From: Glandiceps talaboti
Lineage: Eukaryota; Hemichordata; Enteropneusta; Spengelidae
Direction: 5' to 3'
DNA length: 64,000 bases
Assembly (NCBI RefSeq): GCF_964340395.1
Contig: NC_135570.1
Coordinates: forward strand, 1,953,001-2,017,000
Under the pieces are notes generated by a model. The model worked only from the letters and a program-made list of their open reading frames with translations. It searched no databases and was not told where the DNA came from. Positions 1-13,200 of this stretch are shown in pieces; the stretch's first letter is position 1, and each line of letters opens with the position of its first letter. A program made the translations under genes and the position numbers.

Positions 1-1499
1 GTAGATTGCTATGGCGGGAATTTACAGCGTGTTAGGAAGGGGCGTAATTTCCAATCATATTTGAGTTTGACATCGACCTTTGGTCGTGATATATACCTAT
101 TATCACGTGATAAGAACCAAGGAATATATGGCCATGATGATTTAAAATATTCTGTGTTGTTACAGTCCACTGTCGAGACGCCGGGGTGAGTTTTTTGTAC
201 TACATTGCTTGTATATAAAACGTTAGGTTATATATTCTAGCCAGCACATTCGTCTTTGGAGAAGCCCAGCTTGAACACAAATGTTAGCATTTGTTTGCTG
301 TTGCTGAGTCCAATGTTTGTTCTGTCTTTGATGATAAAAGCCAACGGGTTTGCGTGAATTGTTTTTTGGTTGTCATTATATAATCCCACGGCGTTCTTGC
401 GTTTCTATCGCTGTGCCAAAACTTATGAATAAACCACACTCACTTCCCAGATAGACGCTAAAAAGAGCCACGACTTTAAAATGCTAAACATATTAAATAA
501 AATATCATAAGAGCCTTTTAAATTTGAGACAGTCGGTTGGGATTACCATCACACAATAATACCTTCATTGTTGAACACAAATAGCCTCAGCAACAGTAAA
601 AGTATAATAGCAAGGTTTTAAAATTTCAACACGAAATATTTGAATAATTAATTATGAAAACGCAAAGCATTTGTTATGCTTGTCACAGCTATGAAGAATT
701 AATGTTGGCTTTGAGTATCTGGTTGCCAAGGAAACCGTACAACATTACTATACATTGACAGGTATAAGGTAAAACGGGTAAGGCCAACTCAAATAATTGT
801 ATCACTCTTGGCTATAAAATTCTACTTTTTGGTTTTGGTTGCTAAAGTTCAACGGCGCCCGATCTTTAGGTGTCGGGGTGGTCTCAATTTTTTTACAGTC
901 GATTGCTTATACGATAGTTCGATCTTGCTTACTTCCACTCAGAGTAGATGACAAACGATATGTGCAGTCAACGTCATATTAGCTAAAGTACACTTGTTCG
1001 ATCGAATACACAGCAAAGATGGGGCGGGGTGGGGTTGGGAGCATCTCCAAGACCAACCAGACATCGCGTTTGTTTGTTGTGATCCCAAATGGATTAGTAT
1101 ATTCACGTGATGGCAGACCCGTCCTACTGTCACCATCATATTTATAATTGATAATTTCATAATTCATAACTTATAATTCCGTAACGTAGATGCAAACATA
1201 ACGCTTACGTACGGAGAACACCGATGAACACTATACACAGCACAAAAATGTACGATATGTGATGTTATTTGATAGTAGACAGTCAGTCACGACGTACAAG
1301 CAATAATTGTACATTGTTTGGGTTCTAAACCCGTGTTGTGACATGATTGTAGACAAGATTTTAACTATACTAGATACGAATAATACGTAATAGATTGAGA
1401 ATAGCCGAGATACCTGTAAATCACTCCACAAAATGTGTAGTCTTTATAGTATGTGGATTAAAATCACTGGGCTTGTGTTATACTTTATATTACAAATCA
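1..1499. other. No gene recognised; possible small 5' exon
   Basis: Unique-looking AT-rich sequence with no coding frame I believe. At 165-184 an acceptor-like TTACAG and a strong GTGAGT donor bracket about 20 bases (TCCACTGTCGAGACGCCGGG), which could be a non-coding 5' exon of the TBATA-family gene. That is only a guess. Confidence 0.3.
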
Positions 1500-1973
1500 G
1501 TATTGGTATGTACTATCTGTAGACCTCGATACTGCGTACATTACAGCTATTGGTATGTACTATCTCTAGACCTCGATACTACGTACATTACAACTATTGG
1601 TATGTACTATCTGTAGACCTCGATACTACGTACATTACAACTATTGGTATGTACTATCTGTAGACCTCGATACTACGTACATTACAACTATTGGTATGTA
1701 CTATCTGTAGACCTCGATACTACGTACATTACAACTATTGGTATGTACTATCTCTAGACCTCGATACTACGTACATTACAACTATTGGTATGTACTATCT
1801 GTAGACCTCGATACTACGTACATTACAACTATTGGTATGTACTATCTGTAGACCTCGATACTACGTACATTACAACTATTGGTATGTACTATCTCTAGAC
1901 CTCGATACTACGTACATTACAACTATTGGTATGTACTATCTGTAGACCTCGATACTACGTAAAATACAACTAT
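1500..1973. repeat. 47-bp minisatellite, about 10 copies
   Basis: The unit contains CCTCGATACTACGTACATTA and recurs every 47 bases. Copies are nearly identical and differ mainly at a CTGTAG/CTCTAG site. A degenerate unit ends the array. Confidence 0.95.
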
Positions 1974-3219
<1,246 letters not shown>

Positions 3220-6200
3220 CGATGGTGTGCATGTCAGTGTTAAGACTGATGCATATCAAAACCACTGTATATTAATCACATTGTATAGTGGAAATGAGAG
3301 ACAGGTGTCAGCATATTTTTCTTGCATGCGTTGTCATGGAAACAGTGATATCTTCAATAAGATTGATAAACTAATACATGTACATGTATGTTACGACCTC
3401 TAGTCCTTGTATTACTGTCTAAATACTAGTGTATAAGACGGTGACGTCAGGGTACGTAATAGAATTCACTCCTTATGTCCAAACACACAAATAATAAATC
3501 TACATAATGCTATGGATTTTTCAATAAGTCACAAAGTTTTAAAACAATCGAATCACTGCCATAATACAAGACGCAAAAACAACACTCGAAGCGATGATAA
3601 ATTTGCATGCCCTGAAGACCAACTTTTATTATAACTTTTATGCGAGAGCAAAACAAGTTAATTTTGGGTCTCGGATCTCGACAATGAGTTTTCCACAGAA
3701 AATTTCAGAACTCGAGAATGAAAATACTGGTATCATTTAAAGTTTACACTATCATTTCACAATTATAATTTATCATCACACGATTTTCACAAGTGTGTTA
3801 TTTCTAATTGGTGTTTTAAACGGACATTGTTAATGTGTATATCGGGTAATATAACGTCAATGTGGTATTTGATATGTGTCAATTCTAATATCATAATTTG
3901 AAATTCAGTGAATCGTGACAATTTTGACAGCAGAGGAAATTAACTCTATTTCTGTCTAGTGCACCTACTACACAGGTGTAAGTCGAGGTCCATCGTACTG
4001 TACATGTAAATACAGGACGTTGACCTGAAATCATGAAAATAGAACACGCACAATCATATCAAGTTAAAAATGAAATTTTAGGCATACATGGATATGTAAT
4101 TCACACGTTTTCATATAATTTTACCAAACGTGTTAGTTTATGAACACGTTAAAGTCAGACGCATTTATCAAATTTAATATTTCCATTATGAAATCATTAT
4201 CGTATTCGTGTCGGGTTGATTTGAAAACATTTGTGTACATATTTTGTCTCGGTATTCTGTAAGAAAGGAACAAAGCTAGTTTCATAACTTTCAATACCTT
4301 TTTATACTTTACTAGTCTAGTTCCTCACGACCGTGTTCAGATTTTACACTACATTATCTTCACACGTTGTGTAAAATCGGAACACGATCGTCAGGAATGA
4401 GACTAATATTTTACTAAACGACATAGTACTATACGGGATCGTCGCAAACGAAGACACAATAGAATGGTTGATAATCAGTCATATATCCTGTATCGCTTTT
4501 ATATACTCTCATTTTACATGTCACTTGAAAAATAATTATATCGATTGTCGTGAAACCAGTGTATTTTCAATGTTTGCTGTGTGACACATCTATTCAAAGA
4601 TAACATTTTCTAACACTAACGTCTTTGAATGATTTTACTATCTTTCGTCGTCATGGTTACATGTAATTGTTACTGTGCTGTTGATATTGAACTTGTGGTA
4701 CACTTGATCGCAGACATCTGAGTTTGATATTTAACAGTGTTTATAATGTTTTGCGCTGGTCTATTCTAGACCATCCAGGAAAGCAACACGCCTTCTAAGT
4801 TCTATTCAGTTCTTCACTCACAACGCGTTGGTTGCATTGCGGTTTGTTCAGCCATGTTTATTTCTTTGTGTATTTTTATTTCTATTGCTATGTATATGTA
4901 TGTTTCACATCATGACCCGTGTACTGTATAATACCCTGCCATGCCTGGATGGTTTACAAGATTTTTGGTTTCAGTCTTTACTTGTATTGTATTCATGTCA
5001 ATATAAATTTCCCACAAATAACGCCCACCAACACGTCCACGTAAATCATTAAATGTCCCCTTCTCTGACGTTCTTTGGTTTGAATTTCGTTTTACACGAA
5101 CACCTTGGCATGTTGATGACAGCACTGTGACTATAGTACGAAATGTGAGCTAGTTTATTTCTCTAATATTGTAAATTACAATCCATAGAATGACTGAAAA
5201 AGTTTTTACAAATATTCAAAACTTTCTTTAATTTTCATTTTCATTTACATATTTTTTCTAAAACGTGAAAATCAACAAAAATTAAAGTAAGCAAACAAAC
5301 ATGCTACGAGCGTCTAATTTCAGGGACAACACCTCAACAAATTTGGCTGTATTCCGATTCGACTACATTGTTAAATGTTAGACCTTGAGAGTTGATTAGT
5401 ATGCAAAGCATGAATGTAACTCAGTTAGTGACACAATAGAACAATTGCCTATGGTTCAGTTACCAGGTCTTACGTAAATTACACAAATCCCCAGTCTTTG
5501 AAATGTACACGTTGTCCCTTTATTCGTCATTTTAACTTACATACGTAAGCAGCTTGAAGATACGCTCCAATTCACTCTGTTCAACTCATTAAGGTGTACA
5601 TTCATTCCATGGTACATTCACCCCATGGTACATTCATTGAAATGATGAGTAGTACGAATTGATAGAATTTGGTGATGACGTGTTAATTACAAGAAACAAT
5701 CGTACACTACATCCAAACAGGAAATGATTTTTTTAGAAAGAGGTTCATAACATTTAGTTAGTTTGTTTTGTTGACGTAAACAACTGGACTATAAACTTGT
5801 ACAATATCTGAAACGACTGAAGTGTCATGGCATGGAACTGTGTTTGTATTCACAATGAAATGGACTTGGTGTGAGTGTAGACCACTACAGACAATAACGT
5901 GTCTTTGAGAAAGGAGCATCACTGTCAAATGATGTTAATACATTGGTGGATCGGAGGGTCTATGGTGCATTTTATAAAGACTGTTCGATTTCAAATCTTC
6001 ATAAAACACCAACCCAGACAACAATTGATACCTCAGAGTCAATGACAAATTAGTTTGCAGGACGAAATGTTGTTGTTGCCATGGTTACATAATAAATAAT
6101 AACCCTTCATGTAATAAGAATATAATGAGACCTTTCGACAATTTATGAGTCAATATGTAAATGAATAAACATTAAACATACAATTATTGATTGGTATATG

Positions 6201-6297
6201 ATAGTTAATTTCATTTGAACTATCATTGTTATCATCATCCCCTCATCATCACCTTTATTGTTATAATTTAATAGTAACATCAATAATGATGACCTTT
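3220..6297. other. Non-coding sequence with one small inverted repeat
   Basis: No coding exon seen. 4311-4417 is listed separately. The rest is AT-rich and unique by eye. Confidence 0.4.
4311..4417. repeat. Short perfect-looking hairpin element
   Basis: Left arm TAGTCTAGTTCCTCACGACC returns inverted at the right as CGATCGTCAGGAATGAGACTA, with GTGTTCAGATTTTACAC against GTGTAAAATCGGAACAC inside. Arms are about 37 bases with a short loop. It may be a miniature foldback element; its TAGTCTAGTTCCT terminus resembles the minisatellite unit at 8791. Confidence 0.75.
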
Positions 6298-6309
6298 ACC
6301 ACCACCACC

Positions 6310-6341
<32 letters not shown>

Positions 6342-6436
6342 TATCATCATCGCCACCACCACTGCCTTATACAATTCACATATTCTGCTGCTGCCGCCAC
6401 CACCACTATCACCACTACCACTACTCCCTCCCCACC

Positions 6437-6484
<48 letters not shown>
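6298..6484. repeat. Compound trinucleotide repeat (ACC/ATC/AAC)
   Basis: Blocks of ACC, ATC, ACC and AAC with short interruptions. The same three triplets form the array at 61044-61270. Confidence 0.95.
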
Positions 6485-6485
<1 letters not shown>

Positions 6486-6588
6486 TCAACAACGACAGTG
6501 CAATCACAACAAAACTCTAAGAATTCAACAACTTTTTGGAAGAGGAATATGTGACTAAATATAAATAATATTCAGTAGATGAAGCTCA

Positions 6589-6616
6589 GGGTGGGGGTGG
6601 GGGGTGGGGTGGGGTG
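6589..6616. other. G-rich tract, possible G-quadruplex
   Basis: Five or more runs of GGG or longer separated by single T, on the plus strand. Confidence 0.5.
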
Positions 6617-6944
6617 TTGGTTTAAATTATCAATGCCATTTCAAGGCAACCATGTGTCTAGCAATTAAAGATATTAGATGTAATTTATTCCATTAAAAGT
6701 GTCTACATAATACTGTAATACAATTAATTAGGCTACAAGTAATTTCACTAATATAATGAATTGTGGTTCATTTTAATACAGTGTTAGATGGACAAACTGA
6801 GCTATGATGTCAATCCATTCATTGTATTTCAGTACAAATTCTAGTATTTTTTTCATTTGATATCATCTACATAATAAAATACTATATACATGGTTCAAAC
6901 TAGATTCCTAAAAGGTAACATTAATAGCTACTATCAAATACTGT

Positions 6945-7275
6945 GTAAGGCTGGAAATTTTCACCAAAGACTTATTTTTGCTAAGTTTGCTGGAGAACAA
7001 AAATGCAAAAATAAGTAGTGACTGAAATACCTTCGTGTACATGAACACAGTGTACCAGTCTGGTAGTTAGTAAAAATAAGTAGTGACTGAAATACCTTCC
7101 TGTACATGAACACAATGCACCAGTCTGGTAGTTAGTAAAAATAAGTAGTGACTAAAATGCCTTCTTGTACATGAACACAATATACCAGTCTGGTAATTAG
7201 TTTAGTAAAAATTAATCTTTGAGAACTAGATGAAGTCTGGAAAATTGCAAAATTTTGTAGTAGTGAAAATATCTA
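6945..7275 (+). repeat. Dispersed element copy 1 with internal 66-bp triplication
   Basis: Begins GGAAATTTTCACCAAAGAC, contains three tandem units with AAAATAAGTAGTGACT and ACCAGTCTGGTAGTTAGT, and ends near TAGTAGTGAAAATATCTAGG. Related copies are at 9588-9765 and, inverted, at 14895-15055. Confidence 0.8.
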
Positions 7276-8790
7276 GGTTTTGAGTATTTGTGTTAGAATT
7301 GTATCCGTTATCGTGTATGTATAGTTTCCTATATATTTCTACATTACATACAATTGTATTTCAAATATACTAGACTAAACTGTATTTCTACCGTGATGTA
7401 CATGTACAGGCACACACAAAACATTGTGAAACTGACATTACAAGTTTACTAATACCTAGCAACCAAGGATTAGATAGACCACATTATAACTTTACTGCTT
7501 TCAAGTTTACAGTGTCAATTTCATAGCACACAATGAAGAAATGGACAACATCAAGTCATGTGTGGACATTACCTGCGGTGTATGTAGCATAGCTTGATGT
7601 CTCCATAGTAACAATGGCGGCCATGACAGTTCATGTGTGACTGAGTGAACTGTGAAATGTACACACAATGTTTTGTTTATTTCAACAGAAATGTATACTT
7701 CTTTGTTTGACCTGTAATCAACACACTATATTTACTCTGCAACATTGCTTGTTTTTTCTCTGAAAACTTATAAATGGTGGACAAAAGGAAGGAGTTTTTG
7801 CCATGACCTATATAACTGTTGACCTTACTTACCTTTGTGTCAACATTTAAGAATGCCCCAGTACAAAATAATATTGATTTCTAAATCAATACAGTCAACT
7901 CATAGCTGATATGATATGCATTCTATATCTAGCACGATTGTCTGCAATAATTGATGATTCAAAACTCTTAATTCACAAAATCATAAATTTGATGATAAAT
8001 CAAAGTGTTTACTTTGATGTCTGGACTGTGAACTTCACCATTGGTTTTGTGTGTGTGTGGGCTGGTATTAAATATTGACATTGAGACCGTGGACCTGGTA
8101 GTTAAGATTTGCATGGTAACCCAGGTATATAGGTATTTGTGCACATACTTAAAATACACACAATTATTGTGAAATACAGAGTCTAAAGTAGACTTATGAA
8201 TATATAGTTTAAGTTAGTTTGTTTTTGGGGTTTAGAAACTGCTATAAAGTGTTTGTCCTTGGGTGTAGAAATTAACATTAAGTGTTTGTCCTGGGGTTTA
8301 GAAACTGCTATAAAGTGTTTGTCCTAAGTATTATATTTACCAATAAATCAGACCCAAGTTTCATGAGTTAAACTCCAACATCATCGACTATTCTCTAGTT
8401 TCACCGTAGACCCTCCACCAACGTTGGTCTATGGTTTCACACAACATCTATAATGCAAAATTAGATATTATAAACTTAGCCTATTGTGGATTTTGTAAAA
8501 TATTGATGATAATAAAAATTCTAATATATAAAGCTGCTCTAGTATTCTGATAAACCAGAGCTGATAATTGTTCTATGACACTGTCAAACAGTGCATGTCT
8601 TGGATGGTTCTGTAAAATTAGAGGGTGGTTTTAATTACCATGATGTGCTCTACCTGCAACTGATTAAGTATTTTTTGGACAATTCTTTTTTATTTACTTT
8701 TTAGTACATATGACTAACAATAGACTGTAAGACACGTCTTGTTGTTCAGCCCTATCCTAGCAGACTTGTCGTGAAGTGATAGCAGATATA
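7276..8790. other. Non-coding; short local duplication at 8220-8325
   Basis: No gene seen. At 8220-8325 a phrase with GGGGTTTAGAAACTGCTATA and AAGTGTTTGTCCT occurs two to three times in tandem. Confidence 0.4.
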
Positions 8791-9343
8791 GTCTAGTTCC
8801 TATACAGTATTGTTACCATTTACACCTCCACTCACAGTCTAGTTCCTATACAGTATTGTTACCATTTACACCTCCACTCACAGTCTAGTTCCTATAACGT
8901 ATTGTTACCATTTACACCTCCACTCACAGTCTAGTTCCTATACAGTATTGTTACCATTTACACCTCCACTCACAGTCTAGTTCCTATACAGTATCGTTAC
9001 CATTTACACCTCCACTCACAGTCTAGTTCCTATACCGTATTGTTACCATTTACACCTCCACTCACAGTCTAGTTCCTATACAGTATTGTTACCATTTACA
9101 CCTCCACTCACAGTCTAGTTCCTATACAGTATCGTTACCATTTACACCTCCACTCACAGTCTAGTTCCTATACCGTATTGTTACCATTTACACCTCCACT
9201 CACAGTCTAGTTCCTATACAGTATTGTTACCATTTACACCTCCACTCACTAGTCTAGTTCCTATACAGTATCGTTACCATTTACACCTCCACTCACAGTC
9301 TAGTTCCTATACCGTATCATTACCATTTACACCTCCACTCACA
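8791..9343 (+). repeat. 46-bp minisatellite, 12 copies, left arm of inverted array pair
   Basis: The unit starts GTCTAGTTCCTATACAGTAT and ends CACCTCCACTCACA. Copies alternate between ACAGTATTG, ACAGTATCG and ACCGTATTG variants. The same unit, inverted, forms 11214-11507 on the other side of TBATA exon 1. Confidence 0.95.
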
Positions 9344-9587
9344 TGGTTTAGTTAGAGACTACATTGGCATCCAGACTATAGCTGATAGTATATGCCATGA
9401 CACTTTAGTGTTGATGTTACACATCATGTGGTCTGAATCATCTAAGGATGTGGTGTACCAGTATACCATATACAAAAACATAAACAGGAAAACTAAACGG
9501 TGTGTGTTTATATGATCATGCTGGTATTTCCTTACATATAACTTACCCTTACTCTTGTAATAGGATAAATTAACGAAAATGTACAGT

Positions 9588-9765
9588 AAACCTGGAAAAT
9601 TTCACGAAAGATTTATTTTGTTATTTAGCTGGAGAGCAAAAACAAAAATAAGTAGTGACAATATACAATGTACCAGTCTGGTGTTTAGTAAAAATTGGTC
9701 TTTGAGAACTAGTGGAAGACTGTAAAATCACAAAATTTTCCAGGAGTGAAAACATCTCATGTTTA
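9588..9765 (+). repeat. Dispersed element copy 2
   Basis: Shares GGAAAATTTCACGAAAGA, AAAAATAAGTAGTGAC, GTACCAGTCTGGT and TCTTTGAGAACTAG with the copy at 6945-7275, in the same orientation but without the triplication. Confidence 0.75.
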
Positions 9766-10048
9766 TAGTATATGGTCATAGAATACTATCAACTACCTTA
9801 AACTTAGTAATAAGTTTATTTTGTATTTTTTGTTTGCTCAGAAACAGTGGCTAAAATTTTACACATTTTGTATTAACTTGTCATACAATTATGATATTAT
9901 GAACAATGACTTGCAATACTTCAATGGCATCTTCAGAGAAAACTAAAATTTGACTTTTTTTTTAATAATATAATTTTTTTGGATGTCAGTTTTTTTTACT
10001 TATGTAGTCAACTTATTTTTGTTTTCCCCCTCAGATTTTTTATAGGAA

Positions 10049-10274
10049 ATGCCAGTGGAAACATTTATTCCATCAAATCAACCCCTCCTGGTGAGGGGTA
10101 CGATGGGGGTCATCCCAGAGCACAACACAAGAACTCATCTCTTACCCACAACAAGGAAAGATTTTGCAGGATCCCGTCCGGCAACTCAAGCCAGTGCAAG
10201 GTTTGGTCAAATGAGTCAAAGTGCCTTCTTTGCCAGACACAACCCACATCCAGCTAGAGTCAGACATATCAAAG
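10049..10274 (+). CDS. TBATA: TBATA-family exon 1 (residues 1-75)
   Basis: The exon opens after a pyrimidine-rich acceptor (CAG at 10032-10034, or TAG at 10043-10045), so it has a spliced 5' UTR and a non-coding exon must lie upstream. ATG at 10049; donor AAAG|GTAAGT at 10275. It ends in the family signature RHNPHPARVRHIKG. Confidence 0.85.
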
Positions 10275-13200
10275 GTAAGTATCCCATAATGCAACATAAC
10301 ATGAAAACACAAACGTGTTGTCCCCTTAGGTCACTTGTATTTTCCTTGGCTGAACGAAGAGAAATATATTTGAGAATAAGATCTAATTATAAGATCACAA
10401 CTAAGAACAAACTAGGATGTGAGGATAAAGTAGAAACAGGATCAATGTAATCAATGACATGTTATACAAATATACAATATTGAACAATAAGTTAGTAAAT
10501 GCTATGTCATCACCCCTGACCTTTCACCTTTAACCTCAACTAAGCTTACTAGGGGGTGGGGGGGGGCGCTACATTCCCCTGGAACTATGATAATACTGAA
10601 TCCTTGTGAGGGGTAACCTTATCACAGATATTATGGGGAGGAGGGGGGGGGGGGTGTGATAAGAAGGGGTGGGTGAGCGAACTCTCTGGTCTAGTGTATA
10701 AAATGGGAATGATTTATAATGAACAAATGATGCCTGAAGCATCAGTTGCTAGTCAACAAGTACACTTTGATAAACTCTAAATAAACACATTTAGACAGAC
10801 TGTTAGACTACAGACATAGATATAGGTAAATGAGATACCTGTATTAAGATACACTTAATGTTTTCAGTATTGTTTAAATATGAAATATGGCTATTAATAT
10901 TAGTCTGGATATCAATGTGGTTTCTAACTAAACCACTTTTAGTCAAAGTCCCTCAATCAGCACAAAAAGTTGTTCATCCAATCAGTGAATCCCAACTGCT
11001 ATAGTGACGTAAACAGTGTATAAGTAACATACTGAGCTGAGGAATATACCATATTTGGAATTGCCCCAATAAACACTAACTTTATGAGGGACTGTGTTAT
11101 TGGTTAGAATTTTGTGATTGATTAACAAAGACATGATGTTAATGACTGTGTGTGTGGCTGTGGATGAAGTTTAAAAATCCATGCATCTCAGGACTTCTGG
11201 AGTAACGACTTTGACTAGACTGTGAGTGGAGGTGTAAATGGTAATGATACCGTATAGGAACTAGACTATGTGAGTGGAGGTGTAAATGGTAATGATACTG
11301 TATAGGAACTAGACTATGTGAGTGAAGGTGTAAATGGTAAAGATACCGTATAGGAACTAGACTATGTGAGTGGAGGTATAAATGGTAATGATACTGTATA
11401 GGAACTAGACTATGTGAGTGAAGGTGTAAATGGTAAAGATACCGTATAGGAACTAGACTATGTGAGTGAAGGTGTAAATGGTAAAGATACCGTATAGGAA
11501 CTAGACTATTGATATATACATGTTAATCATATACCATTAAAATAAATTTACAATCAGGGGCAAAAGGGCAACTTCTTGAAAATGCCAACTAATGTGTGAA
11601 ACTAATCAGAAAGCCATGTTTATAGTAATTTATTGCTGATTAAATTCAAATATTGACACTTCCATTTAAAGTATTAATATAAATATTCATATTTCATATT
11701 ACTTTAAAATTAGCTTCTCATAAAGTTGATATAAAAATACTAAATTTACAATGTTTCAAATAGTATTGTATGAAAGCATGTTAGTGCCATCTACAAAAGC
11801 CAAAAAATATATATATATCTCGACGCACGACTTGTTATCTCGTGCACACAAGATATTATCAAATGCTAAAACAAAAATTCTCGATATAATAAAAAAAAAA
11901 TTTGGAAAACTAAAAGTTATCTCGTGCACACAAGATTTTTTTTTGCCACGTAGATGGCACTAATGGTTTTCATAGTATTGTCATACAGAAACTAATTAAA
12001 AGATTAAAAATATTGTCAAAAGAGTGAAGGGGGGAGGGGGAGGGGTTTGTTGTCTGAATTCTTACACAAAGCTTTGTTAAACTTTAAGAGTATGATAAAT
12101 ACACCGTGTTACTAACTACATTTGGCTGTATTCCAAGTGTGTATACATATTACTTGGATAAAAACCTCAGTAGACAATAGTCGTTTCATAGGCTACTACA
12201 AACTAATTGTTATCTGAGACCAACCTGACTTGTTAGTCATTTAGAATAGGTGTATTCAGATTAATCTAGAAATGACAAGAATCTCTAAGTAATGTCAGCA
12301 TAGGTTACTCTTCATAAAGAGGTGTTTATACAGTGGACGTGCTGCTACTACATTATTACTGCATCAATGATGATTAAAAGGTTACGTTGACCATGTGGAC
12401 GTGTACAAACACACTCATCCAACCTCTCCTGTAGACATACTCAAATGTAAACTAATGTAAGCCCTCCTAGGCATTGCCTTCAATATTTTGTATGCAGACA
12501 CATACACAATGTTAACATCATATGCTGCATACATATTAGCCACCTAAGATGCCATTATTTGACTTAAAAGCTGAGCGATATCTTGCTGGGCGCCAGTATT
12601 GTAACCTTGATGGGCAGTATCCTAGGTCCTGTCAATGGGTTTTATTTTCAATAAAAATTTACTCAGTATATTTTGACCACTTGCTGCTTTATTTGGCTTT
12701 TGTGAATTAGCAGACAGACCTTTTAAAAGAAAAATTATTAAAATAATCTTATTATTCATACATGTACAAACGGAAGTCATGGAATAGTAATAGTTACCAG
12801 TAAAACTGTATAGTTCTACAATGCTACTAGCTAGGACATTGACAATATTTTTTTGAGGAAAAATTTTACCATTTTGTTTTTTGATAGATTCCTTTGAGGA
12901 TTATGAATTATAAGATGGCATTAGCTAGTAGGGAACAATTCATGTGCAGTTACCACAGACAGATTTATTTTCAAAACACAAAGACAGACTCTCTGAGACA
13001 AATTTTGTAATTGAGTATTCAAATAGAGAGTGCTGTAATCCCATTGTCATTGCAAGTAATAAGTCTTTGCAATCCTCTTACATTCTAAGCTATAAGCAGA
13101 TTACATCTATTGAAAGTCTTACATCAAATGTATAATGGTATTACAAAACTACTGCTTGTCAATAAACTAACATTAACCAGATTAAAGTTGACAGTTGAAC

